A stretch of DNA of 42,786 nucleotides from Acidobacteriota bacterium (GTDB taxonomy: Bacteria; Acidobacteriota; Terriglobia; Terriglobales; Acidobacteriaceae): the NCBI GenBank assembly GCA_003225495.1, contig QIAJ01000245.1, positions 1 to 42,786 of the forward strand, in the 5' to 3' direction. The notes beneath the pieces are model-generated. The model had not been told where the DNA came from. It did no database searches and saw only the letters and a program-made list of their open reading frames with translations. The position numbers were made by a program, and so were the translations under genes. The first letter of the stretch is position 1. Every line of letters starts with the position of its first letter. Shown here in pieces: positions 8,402 to 16,027 of this stretch.

Positions 8402-9376
8402 TCAGTAGGCGCTAAGACGGCGCGCCTCGCGCACCACGTCGCTCACTTTCGGCAGGAAGAACTCTTCCTGTGGCGGAGAGAATGGAACAGGTGTATCGAG
8501 CGCTGTCAGGCGCACGATCGGTCCATCGAGGTCGTCGAATGCTTCCTCGTTGATGATGGCGGCGATTTCTCCTGCGAGTCCTCCGGTGCGCGAGTGCTCG
8601 TGCAGGACGATTACTTTGTTCGTCTTCTTCACGGTCGCTGCGATAGCTTCGCGATCGAGCGGTAAAACTGTTCGCAGATCGATGATCTCGATCTCGATTC
8701 CTTCTTTACTCAGGATCTCCGCGGCTTCGAGCGCGGTGTGCACCATTGCTGCATAAGTGATCACGCTCATATGGCGTCCTTCGCGTGCGATGCGGGCTTT
8801 GCCGAGCGGGACGATGTAGTCGTCATCGGGAATCTCTTCTTTGATCCGGCGATAAAGATACTTGTGCTCGAAGAAAATCACCGGGTTACTGTCGCGGATG
8901 GCGGCTTTGATCAGTCCCTTGGCGTCATAAGCCGTCGCCGGACAGACCACTTTCAGTCCCGGCGCGTGCACGAACCACATCTCCGGATTCTGCGAATGAA
9001 AGGGCCCGCCATGGACATTCCCACCACTCGGCCCGCGGATCACCATCGGCGCCGGCGCTCCCCACCGATAGTGCGCCTTGGCAACCATGTTGACGATCTG
9101 GTTGAAGGCGCATCCGATGAAGTCCATGAACTGGAACTCGGCCACCGGACGCATCCCCGTCAGCGCCGCACCAAAGGCCGCGCCCACGATGGCCGACTCG
9201 GCAATGGGCGTGTCGATGACGCGCTCGGGGCCGAAGCGGTCAATGAAGCCGTCGGTGACCTTGAATGCGCCGCCGTAGATACCGATGTCTTCTCCGAGGC
9301 AGAATACGGTTGGATCGCGCTCCATCTCTTCCCAGATTCCCTGGCGGATGGCTTCGAGGTAGGTCACGGTCGGCAT
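8402..9376 (-). CDS. pdhB: 2-oxo acid dehydrogenase E1 component, beta subunit
   Basis: This 324-aa protein has the full length of the E1-beta (transketolase-like) subunit of pyruvate or branched-chain 2-oxo acid dehydrogenase. Seen in the sequence are TYLEAIRQGIWEEMERDPTV at the start, the FCLGEDIGIYGGAF segment, DTPIAESAIVGAAFG, EFQFMDFIGCAFNQIVN and a C-terminal LTALDTPVPFSP block. It binds thiamine diphosphate together with an alpha subunit and decarboxylates the 2-oxo acid. The alpha, E2 and E3 genes are not nearby. Pyruvate against branched-chain specificity cannot be decided from this subunit alone. No Shine-Dalgarno is visible before ATG 9376. Confidence 0.9.
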   Translation of the reverse strand: MPTVTYLEAIRQGIWEEMERDPTVFCLGEDIGIYGGAFKVTDGFIDRFGPERVIDTPIAESAIVGAAFGAALTGMRPVAEFQFMDFIGCAFNQIVNMVAKAHYRWGAPAPMVIRGPSGGNVHGGPFHSQNPEMWFVHAPGLKVVCPATAYDAKGLIKAAIRDSNPVIFFEHKYLYRRIKEEIPDDDYIVPLGKARIAREGRHMSVITYAAMVHTALEAAEILSKEGIEIEIIDLRTVLPLDREAIAATVKKTNKVIVLHEHSRTGGLAGEIAAIINEEAFDDLDGPIVRLTALDTPVPFSPPQEEFFLPKVSDVVREARRLSAY

Positions 9377-9677
9377 CGAGGGGAAAGTTTAGCAGGAGTT
9401 GGCCGGCGCTTGATCTTATAAGCGAGCGAGCTGAGGGGAAAATGCTACACCCGCACCCCCCACCCCCCCCGCGCGCGCTGGCTAATGCACTAGATTTGGA
9501 GAGCGAGACAGCGGGGTGCGCGTGAGTGGGTTGCGCAAAGGTAGAGTATTCGTGCGACTCGGACCCCCTACGATGTCCTTTCGTTGATTTCGCTCAAAAG
9601 TCCTTCAAACATTAGGTCCTCGTCCCTAAGCGCCTGTGAGTCATCAACGGCGCGGCCACGCCGTGAATGGCAAGTGA
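9377..9677. other. Intergenic region with a dispersed 19-bp repeat
   Basis: This is 301 bases. Positions 9433-9451 carry a 19-bp sequence found in inverted orientation at 11814-11832. A C-rich stretch follows at about 9453-9474. No gene was recognised. Confidence 0.4.
9433..9451 (+). repeat. 19-bp dispersed repeat, copy A
   Basis: The sequence gaggggaaaatgctacacc is identical, in reverse complement, to 11814-11832. Both copies lie in intergenic DNA next to C-rich or G-rich runs. Confidence 0.6.
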
Positions 9678-10262
9678 TCAGAAAAGGGCGTCTTCCGTGG
9701 AGGTCATCAGAAAGCAGGTACAGCCGGTTTCACTCCACACACGATGATCGACGCTGCCCGCCTCGCTGTGGATGAAATCGCCGGGATACAACGTTCTGTC
9801 ATCAACCTTCAATATGCCATGGAGAAGATGCAGTTCTTCGGTGCCCGCATGCCGATGTGCGGGATAATCGATTCCCGGATCAAGCCGGACCAACATACTC
9901 ACGCTGTCGATTGCCGTGTTCCTCGCGAGTATTTTGACGTGGATACCTGGCGCTGCTTCTTCCCACTCTGGTTTAGCCGGTGCTTCCAAAGCAGGAGGCA
10001 CGTACGGCTGTGTGGCCGATTCCGTGGCGATTCGCGTCGCGAGCCGGCCCCATAGCGATTCCGTTGGGCGCAACACATCGGTGGACCAGCCGACGAACGA
10101 ACTGACAATGGGCCGCAACGTCTCGATTTCCTGCTGGCAATCCTCGCATGACAAGATTTGCGCTTCAACCGAAGCCATCTCGCGCGGAGAAAGAGACCGC
10201 AATGCAAACAGGGACACGAGATCAAGATGTTCCTGAGTGTGCGTGCTGGGTTTTGAGCTCAT
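9678..10262 (-). CDS. ChrR-type anti-sigma factor with cupin domain
   Basis: This 194-aa protein has two domains. The N-terminal anti-sigma region (~residues 8-90) has the CxxC of a zinc-binding ZAS motif (LSCEDC). The His that normally precedes it by four residues (HxxxCxxC) is Gln here. The C-terminal cupin (~105-190) keeps the metal ligands expected for ChrR: HRH and Glu in AHRHAGTEELHLLHG, and His in VDHRVW. In Rhodobacter, ChrR holds its ECF sigma factor inactive until singlet oxygen or similar stress acts on the cupin. The ATG overlaps the sigma-factor stop as ATGA (10259-10262), the usual translational coupling. Because the partner sigma gene is broken, this may be a decaying pair. Confidence 0.82.
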   Translation of the reverse strand: MSSKPSTHTQEHLDLVSLFALRSLSPREMASVEAQILSCEDCQQEIETLRPIVSSFVGWSTDVLRPTESLWGRLATRIATESATQPYVPPALEAPAKPEWEEAAPGIHVKILARNTAIDSVSMLVRLDPGIDYPAHRHAGTEELHLLHGILKVDDRTLYPGDFIHSEAGSVDHRVWSETGCTCFLMTSTEDALF

Positions 10263-10883
10263 CCTGTCACCTTTGCTTTCATTCCCAGCGCCCGTCGAAG
10301 CTTTTCAAGCCCGGAGCGGATTCGCGTCTTTACGGTTCCAATCGGCTGATTCAATTTGTTTGCGGTTTGTTCATAAGTCAGTTCAGAGAAAAATGCGGTT
10401 TCGATCGCCTTTCGTTCCCCTGCATTCAGGATTTCAAGCGCATCCCGCAACCGCCGGCTTTGCTCCTCAAACAGACAGGCTTGTTGAGGATCAACAATGT
10501 CCGTTGTGGGCCCTAAGCTATGCGGATAGGTGTTCACCCTTTTTTTCCTCTGATCGAACCGCAGGCGATCAATCGCCCTGCTGCGAGCCTGATTCATGAT
10601 CCATCCTACGACCGATCCATTGGCAGGCTCTTCGCCACACGTCATAGAACACGTCAAGCGTAATTTCCTCGGCAGTTTCTCGATTCATCGTTATCCGTAC
10701 GATCAACGTAAAGACGATTCGATGCGTTTGCTCGTACAGAGAATGCAGTGCACCCTGGTCACCGACCGCGATGGCCCGGACGAGCTTTAGCCACTCATCC
10801 TCGGACACACGGATCTTTGACTTATCGGCATGGAGAATATCGCCGAGCGTCTTCGTCACTGGCGGCTGCACACCAGCAATCAT
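10259..10883 (-). pseudogene. ECF sigma factor (RpoE/SigK-like), frameshifted
   Basis: Two frames together make one ECF sigma factor. The first, from ATG 10883, carries region 2: a GDQGALHSLYEQT segment, then ETAEEITLDVFYDVWRRA. The second, ending at 10259, carries PANGSVVGWIMNQARSRAID and then region 4 (LNAGERKAIE, LTYEQTANKLNQPIGTVKTR). The frames change near 10635-10645. In intact relatives about seven residues separate the Trp of DVW from the Pro of the DP/PxxGSV block; here seven bases remain. This fits a deletion of about 14 bases better than a single-base error. Overlap with the ChrR-type anti-sigma gene confirms identity. Functional protein is unlikely unless the assembly is wrong. 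Confidence 0.72.
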
Positions 10884-11123
10884 GCAGCGCGCAAGCTTTG
10901 CTAGTCAAGAGAGAGCGCACCACTCCTAGAGGTATATTCCGCATTGGCATTGTGTAGCGCTCCTCTATCAGAGAAAAACGCTAAAAATCTGCCGCCGGAT
11001 TTGCTGGAAACTACAAAATATGATCGTTAACGGCACCTGAAGAAAATTGTTCCAGAACACAAATCCAGGAGCTGATCATTGACGTTAGTAGATATTGTTT
11101 TTGCTTCGTAAGGGCTCACTACT

Positions 11124-11483
11124 ATGACTCACTACCATATTCGCTGGGCCGACTCGAAGATCGATTGGCAAGCTTTCCCGACCACGGAGGAAGCCGTGGT
11201 TGAAGCCGAACGGCTCAAGCGAAGGGACGAAAACTACAGCATCGAGGAGTATGACGGTAATTGCGAAAGATGCGAGCGGCTAAAAGCGAAGCACTTTCGG
11301 GGGCGAGAGTTTTCGCGAGGGGAACTTCTAACCAGCCCGCTCGCTTTGACGTGCCCGCGCTGTAGCGCCAAACCCGGTCGCGCCTGCATTCCAATCGCAG
11401 GTTCAATCGAGGCAGTGCATATCGAGCGGATTAAGGCTGCGACATCACAAAACGATCAGACACGGAAACAGTCCAATACATGA
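11124..11483 (+). CDS. Small zinc-finger protein (CxxC, C-terminal CPxC...H.ER motif)
   Basis: This is a 119-aa soluble protein of unknown function. The start ATG 11124 has AAGGG 11 bases upstream. The N-terminal half (HYHIRWADSKIDWQAFPTTEEA) looks like a small alpha/beta domain, followed by a CERCERLK pair. The C-terminal half has CPRCSAKPGRAC followed by VHIERIKAA, a likely zinc-binding unit using Cys residues and a His. The same unit makes up the separate 59-aa protein at 20854-21033. It overlaps the next gene by four bases (ATGA, 11480-11483), so the two are probably translated together. Confidence 0.65.
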   Translation: MTHYHIRWADSKIDWQAFPTTEEAVVEAERLKRRDENYSIEEYDGNCERCERLKAKHFRGREFSRGELLTSPLALTCPRCSAKPGRACIPIAGSIEAVHIERIKAATSQNDQTRKQSNT

Positions 11484-11668
11484 CCTCTGAAGAACATATT
11501 CGCGAACTGTCGCTCCGTGTGACCGCCGCGCCTACGGGATCGAAAGAATACAGGAGCGCTATGGACGAACTCCAAGCAGCCCTAAAGGCCAACGCCGACC
11601 TTGGACGATTGAAGCTCGCCCGGCTGCAAGCTGCCCTCCCGCACCCCAGCTCGACTAACCAGCGTTAA
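11480..11668 (+). CDS. Small helical hypothetical protein coupled to the zinc-finger gene
   Basis: The 62-aa product begins at the ATGA overlap with the preceding gene. It is predicted to be helical and charged (SEEHIRELSLRV, YRSAMDELQAALKAN, LKLARLQAAL). No family was recognised. The translational coupling is the main argument that it is real. Confidence 0.5.
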   Translation: MTSEEHIRELSLRVTAAPTGSKEYRSAMDELQAALKANADLGRLKLARLQAALPHPSSTNQR

Positions 11669-12013
11669 CTTCCCGGTTAGTAGTGGTCTTCTCCGGATTT
11701 TCCAATCCAACGCCAGCGCTTCACCCACTCCGCCTGGGTTGGGTTGCTCGCATGAGGTGGCTGACTCGCGTGCTAGCGTGCGAGTGGTCCCCGGCCCACT
11801 CATGAATCTCGGCGGTGTAGCATTTTCCCCTCCGTGCGTGATACCCCGTTAGACGGTGGGGGAGGAGGGAAAGGGGGTATCTCAGAACGCTTGATCAAGT
11901 AATAAGCGTATTTGCGCGGGGGACTGGAGTTGAGTTGAGCTGACGTTGCGCGTCCCAGCGTAACGCTCCCCATGATTCAGCACACCGTGTTGATGGATTC
12001 CACGCGCGGTTTT
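11669..12013. other. Intergenic region with a dispersed 19-bp repeat
   Basis: This is 345 bases between the small plus-strand pair and the decayed TolC gene. It contains the inverted copy of the 19-bp repeat (11814-11832) and a G-rich run near 11855-11877. No gene was recognised. Confidence 0.4.
11814..11832 (-). repeat. 19-bp dispersed repeat, copy B
   Basis: The reverse complement is identical over 19 bases to 9433-9451. Confidence 0.6.
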
Positions 12014-12300
12014 TCATTCAGGCGTGCGGCCGATTGCTAGTCTCATTTCGTCCGTAGCCTGGACATAGTCCAGTTGCGATTGCAGCAATAGAGCTTTGGC
12101 CTCAAGTTCCTCAGCGAGCTTGCGAGCGCAGAACACTTCCATTTACCAGCTGTTCTGCTGAGACTCGTTTGGATTCCTTACGCAATGCAAACAGTTCCTC
12201 CGACACCGTCACCATCTGCCGCGTTCGGTCCAGCTTGTTAAAGGCGCTCTGAACCCGAAGTTCGACTTCGTCGCTGATTGGAGAAGATGGTACAGTCCTG
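12014..12300 (-). pseudogene. TolC-family outer-membrane efflux protein, C-terminal remnant
   Basis: Two frames together read like the last ~90 residues of a TolC-family protein. The first part has DEVELRVQSAFNKLDRTRQM, then VSEELFALRKESKRVSAEQL and VNGSVLRSQ. After a frame change near 12115-12122 it continues as KLAEELEAKALLLQSQLDYV, then QATDEMRLAIGRTPE and TGA at 12014-12016. The long helical hairpin pattern ending in an ...AIG block is typical of the family. All upstream parts are missing: the region ahead codes for a small membrane protein and a cytochrome in other frames. I read it as a truncated, frameshifted relic at the end of the cytochrome operon. Confidence 0.55.
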
Positions 12301-12304
12301 ATTT

Positions 12305-12511
12305 CTACTGCATTGGTTTCGGGTTCAAATCGCGCGCTGAGACCAGTGAATAGAGATATACAGCAATTCCAGCAGCACATAGGAACCCTCCAAGCCCCAC
12401 CAGCAGAATGAATGCGAAGGGTCGCGACCACAGCAGACAAATCGCCTCGACGAGCAACCCGGCGATCAACAGTTTGCCTGCGAGTTGAAGCCGTCTTTCC
12501 AGCGCGACCAT
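12305..12511 (-). CDS. Small two-helix membrane protein coupled to the tetraheme cytochrome
   Basis: This is a 68-aa protein. Its ATG (12511-12509) shares a base with the TGA of the preceding cytochrome gene (TGATG), indicating translational coupling. After a basic amphipathic start (MVALERRLQLAGK) there are two hydrophobic segments, LLIAGLLVEAICLLW and AFILLVGLGGFLCAAGIAVYLYSLV. No heme or metal motif is present. No family was recognised. Given its position it could be a membrane subunit or assembly aid for the NapC-like cytochrome. Confidence 0.6.
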   Translation of the reverse strand: MVALERRLQLAGKLLIAGLLVEAICLLWSRPFAFILLVGLGGFLCAAGIAVYLYSLVSARDLNPKPMQ

Positions 12512-13140
12512 CACTGGGCTCCCTTCCAGAATTTCGCCTTGCCGAGTTCTCCCACGTTGTGCACGACCTGATGACAGCCGCTGGACAAGCATGACATCTT
12601 GTTCGCCTTGACCGCGGCCAGCAACCCAGGGTCTGCCGTGTGCACTGCACCTTCCTCAAACGAGCGCGCCTCATGGCAGTGCAAACACTCCCGGTTGTTA
12701 TAGGAGTCGTAGAGTTTGATCGCCTCCGGTGCCGGCGGTTTTCCTAGATATTGCACATAGACATGTTTCAGCCCATGCATCTTGGCCCGGAATCCTCCGA
12801 ACATCGCATAATTCGTGTGACATGTGTAGCAGGCCTCATCCGCCGGAACCCGGTGATTCTGAAAATGAGCTGCCGCCAGAAAACCTGGCTCGTCCACGTA
12901 CAAGCTACGGCCGTGGGACTCCATGATGTGGCAAGACAGGCAGAAGGACGTGGTCTTCGATCGTTCAAGTTCAGAAGTAAAGCCCATTGCCATGCAGAGT
13001 AGTGGCAACAGGAACAGTGCGACGAACGCTAAAATCTTTCCAGCCCGCGTGGCGGTCATCGCTGGTCGAGCGATGAACACAGCAATCAGAAGAGCGGTCA
13101 GAATGATCAGTGCGATCAACAGTATTGTTGGAAAATGCAT
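12511..13140 (-). CDS. NapC/NirT-like membrane-anchored tetraheme cytochrome c
   Basis: This is a 209-aa protein. Two hydrophobic segments at the N-terminus (about residues 4-24 and 36-53) anchor it in the cytoplasmic membrane. The periplasmic part has four heme sites: CLSCH (67-71), CYTCH (104-108), CLHCH (152-156) and a final CLSSGCH (184-190). The last has four residues between the Cys instead of two. The FCLSCHIMES context after the anchor resembles NapC/NirT/CymA quinol dehydrogenases, which take electrons from menaquinol and pass them to periplasmic cytochromes. Its place behind a decaheme cytochrome, a barrel and a monoheme cytochrome fits that job. No strong ribosome site is visible before ATG 13140. 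Confidence 0.85.
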   Translation of the reverse strand: MHFPTILLIALIILTALLIAVFIARPAMTATRAGKILAFVALFLLPLLCMAMGFTSELERSKTTSFCLSCHIMESHGRSLYVDEPGFLAAAHFQNHRVPADEACYTCHTNYAMFGGFRAKMHGLKHVYVQYLGKPPAPEAIKLYDSYNNRECLHCHEARSFEEGAVHTADPGLLAAVKANKMSCLSSGCHQVVHNVGELGKAKFWKGAQ

Positions 13141-13199
13141 CTTACCGGTTCCGTTTTTTCACCCCAACCGTATTGACCGCAAACCTTCGTTTTAGATCT

Positions 13200-13535
13200 T
13201 CACTTTTTACTCAATGCACGGACATATACCACAAGATCCTTGATCTGCTCAGGCTTCATGCTCTTCCCGTACGCAGGCATTTTGTTTTTGCCGTTGGTGA
13301 TTATCTCGGTCAACTGAGTATCGCTCTGCTTTTGAACATCCGCCGACCCCAGATCTTGTAACTTGTTTGCTTTGCCGATGGCCGTTTCGCCCTTGCCATC
13401 CGCTCCATGGCATGCGGCACACTTAGTCTTGTAGAGGCTCTCACCAGCGGATTGCGCCCGCACGGGGAGGGCTGCCAAGCCGAGCAGGGCAGCAGCTACC
13501 GCGAGTTTCGCAATACGGTTCGATTTCTTCATCAT
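13200..13535 (-). CDS. Periplasmic monoheme class I cytochrome c
   Basis: This is a 111-aa protein with GGAGG just upstream of an ATGATG start. A signal peptide (KLAVAAALLGLAALPVRAQ) leads into a small cytochrome c domain: CAACH at ~39-43 (TKCAACHGADGKGE) and an axial Met in KMPAYG at ~86, ending in VVYVRALSKK. This is the c5/c6-like compact type that acts as a soluble electron shuttle in the periplasm. It lies between the barrel gene (30 bases upstream) and the tetraheme gene (59 bases downstream), so it probably carries electrons between the membrane cytochrome and the decaheme protein. Confidence 0.88.
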   Translation of the reverse strand: MMKKSNRIAKLAVAAALLGLAALPVRAQSAGESLYKTKCAACHGADGKGETAIGKANKLQDLGSADVQKQSDTQLTEIITNGKNKMPAYGKSMKPEQIKDLVVYVRALSKK

Positions 13536-13565
13536 TCATCCTCCGCCCGTGATGATCGCTTCTAC

Positions 13566-16013
13566 TTAAAATGCGTAGCGCACCGAAAGGGTAACAAGAT
13601 TTCCCATAAAATTTCGCGGCGCGAGCACGTCCTGCACCGCCCCGGGCGTCGGATCTTCGTGATAGCCGTAATAATCCCAGTACGCTTTTCCCGTCCAGGA
13701 TTTCGCAAATCGATAGTCCACTCCACCATAAGGGTGCAAGTACTTGGAATTAAGCGGTCCGGTTACCGAGCTCGGAATTAGCGCTTGCGGGTCCAGCCGA
13801 AGTTCGCTTCCGCTCGTGCCGGTCAGGTTCGCTCCCAGCCGCGCGGTGACACGTCGCACCGGAGTCACTGTAACTTCAAAAAAACCATAGTGTGACTTGT
13901 TGGTATACGTCGAGAGCTGCTGCACCAGACCCGGCACATCGGGACAGGCCTGGATGCCAGGGCCCTGTTGTCCCGAAACTACGCTGATGTAGCAGATGAG
14001 AATGTGGGAGAAAACATCGTTATATTCATATCCAATCTCCATTCCCACTTTCTCGTTAGGCTGGATCATCGCCGTGAGGCCGTAAGATCTGTTGTGATTG
14101 AGGTCGTTCACCTCAAATACATCGTTGCGCCCCTCGAAGATGGTGACTGACCCGTTCAGGTTTAGCCAGTCTGCAACCTTGTACTTGGACCTCACCCGAT
14201 ACTCCTGTAACTGGCGCGGGCTGATGCGCGTAAATGAATTGTCCGCGCTCATCAGTTCAGTATCGAAGCTGATCCTGAAATTGTTGGTCGGCCTGAACCA
14301 GATCCCGAAAACAGCAGCGTGCTCATTGATGAGCGTCTCGCCTGTGTCCTGAGATTCGGGCGATACAAAGGAAATCGAGCCGTCTGCATTTTGTGTACAC
14401 CCAGCCGGCAACAGTCCCGATTGTAGTGCGCATGCGCCCCGGGCCGCATTGTTGGGAAAAAAGATGGCGTTTGTGGCAGCGAAAAAGCCGTCGTCCACCG
14501 CCCGATGGCGGTAGCGGTAGCCGACGCGGGCTCCCACTCTTTTCGAAAACTGATATTCGAGCTCCGCCAGATTTGTTTTTTCATCCTGCTTCAGCAGATT
14601 TCTGTTGACCACGACCGCTATATCCGGAGCCGATCCGCTGCTATGGACTGGCGTGCCCGCCGTGCCATCGATTGGAGGCGCGCAGGACGCCGGGAGCGTT
14701 GCTGTCGGGCTGAAGACGAGGGCTGCAGTAAGTAAATTCGGGCTAAAGAACGAGCACGCTGTGGAGGTGAAGCTGACAGGATTGTGCCAGTTCGAGTAGT
14801 GGAAGGAATCGATAAAGCTAAGCTGGTTGGTGATATGCCACGTCGCGCCAAAATCCGAAGATGCAGTTACATGCCGCCCGTGGACTGGTCCCGTCGTGAG
14901 TTGGTTTCGAAGGTTCGAGCGCGCCTCTCTGCCAAATGGCGACTGCATGTAATCGAACACATTGGTATCGCCACCCGAATAGCTGGCGCGCGCGGCGAAG
15001 TCCCAGGATTTCCAGTAGTTCGTCTGGAAGCTCAATTGCTCTGTCGGCACATTCGTGCGTGTCCTGCCGTGATCCAGATAACCGAAGTAAGCGCTACAGG
15101 TCGGATTCACGAAACCTGTACCTGCCTGAAATGTTGAACCACAAGGTTGATTCGCGCCGGCATTCAATGACACGCCAAGATCTACGGTCTGACCATTGGC
15201 GAGCTGAAACAAAGGATTTTGGTTCGGATCCGTTTGAAGATTGTCGCCTCTGTTGTAGCTCAGGATCTGGTCGTAGCTGATGTTGGTCCGCGGCAAAACT
15301 CTGAAGTCTACCCCTATGCGATAGGTGTTGACCGTGGTCCTCCAGTTCTCGAGCAGGAGTTGCTCCGTGCCCTGGTGAATGGTGGAGAATGCGGGTCCTT
15401 CATTCGTGTTCCGTCCGTATCCCAGTCGCAGCCGAACGTTGCCCTCGGGACGAAGCAAAAGATTGAAATCGCTCAGCTTTCGCCGCGTGTCCTGCAAATG
15501 CGGTGAATTCCTGAGCACGCATGATGTGCAGGATGTGCTGTATCCGGGCGGTCCATTCGGGAAAGGCGTTGTCGGGTTGAGCGGATTCGCTTGCAGCGAG
15601 TAATTCCAGAAATTTTGATCTTTGCGGAACATCGCATCGAAGTTGTACCAGCGGATTTTGCCGATCCGTAGCAGTGACACGTCCTGAGGGTCGCCGCCAT
15701 AGCCATAGTTGTTGAAATAAAGAGTGTCGAACAAAGTCCCATGATGATTGAGCGACTTCATCTCCGTCGTAAACCCCAAAAGGCGTGCGCCATCCTGCAG
15801 GTTTACGAAGGTGTTATACGCCTGAGGATCGCCCGAGATGCTCGTGATCCGCCCTCCAAACTCGATCGATTGTTTGATGTTGTAATTACCCTGCTCTACG
15901 CCGTTCTGCTCGTCTTCTCGTTGCGCTAACGCCGCGGATACACAAACTATCAACAAAGCAGGCAGAGCAACGACAAGCTGCCAGGTGACTTGACGCTTTC
16001 TCACGGATGGCAT
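13566..16013 (-). CDS. MtrB/PioB-type outer-membrane beta-barrel protein
   Basis: From ATG 16013 (preceded by AGAAAGG) the protein has 815 aa. An alternative ATG at 16031 overlaps the decaheme stop codon as ATGA. A signal peptide (WQLVVALPALLIVCVSAALA) is followed by a long stretch of alternating-residue amphipathic strands and Asn/Gly/Tyr-rich turns. The protein ends in LVTLSVRYAF, a C-terminal aromatic as in outer-membrane barrels. Its size and position directly after a decaheme DmsE/MtrA-family cytochrome identify it as the barrel partner that sheathes the cytochrome through the outer membrane, as MtrB does for MtrA and PioB for PioA. The N-terminal CxxC seen in Shewanella MtrB is absent. 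Assignment rests on architecture and context rather than close motif matches. Confidence 0.8.
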   Translation of the reverse strand: MPSVRKRQVTWQLVVALPALLIVCVSAALAQREDEQNGVEQGNYNIKQSIEFGGRITSISGDPQAYNTFVNLQDGARLLGFTTEMKSLNHHGTLFDTLYFNNYGYGGDPQDVSLLRIGKIRWYNFDAMFRKDQNFWNYSLQANPLNPTTPFPNGPPGYSTSCTSCVLRNSPHLQDTRRKLSDFNLLLRPEGNVRLRLGYGRNTNEGPAFSTIHQGTEQLLLENWRTTVNTYRIGVDFRVLPRTNISYDQILSYNRGDNLQTDPNQNPLFQLANGQTVDLGVSLNAGANQPCGSTFQAGTGFVNPTCSAYFGYLDHGRTRTNVPTEQLSFQTNYWKSWDFAARASYSGGDTNVFDYMQSPFGREARSNLRNQLTTGPVHGRHVTASSDFGATWHITNQLSFIDSFHYSNWHNPVSFTSTACSFFSPNLLTAALVFSPTATLPASCAPPIDGTAGTPVHSSGSAPDIAVVVNRNLLKQDEKTNLAELEYQFSKRVGARVGYRYRHRAVDDGFFAATNAIFFPNNAARGACALQSGLLPAGCTQNADGSISFVSPESQDTGETLINEHAAVFGIWFRPTNNFRISFDTELMSADNSFTRISPRQLQEYRVRSKYKVADWLNLNGSVTIFEGRNDVFEVNDLNHNRSYGLTAMIQPNEKVGMEIGYEYNDVFSHILICYISVVSGQQGPGIQACPDVPGLVQQLSTYTNKSHYGFFEVTVTPVRRVTARLGANLTGTSGSELRLDPQALIPSSVTGPLNSKYLHPYGGVDYRFAKSWTGKAYWDYYGYHEDPTPGAVQDVLAPRNFMGNLVTLSVRYAF

Positions 16014-16027
16014 TGCAACCTTTCTGC

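Noticed and set aside
8738..9421. 227-aa plus-strand frame
   Set aside because: Shadow of the E1-beta gene on the opposite strand, which has clear family motifs.
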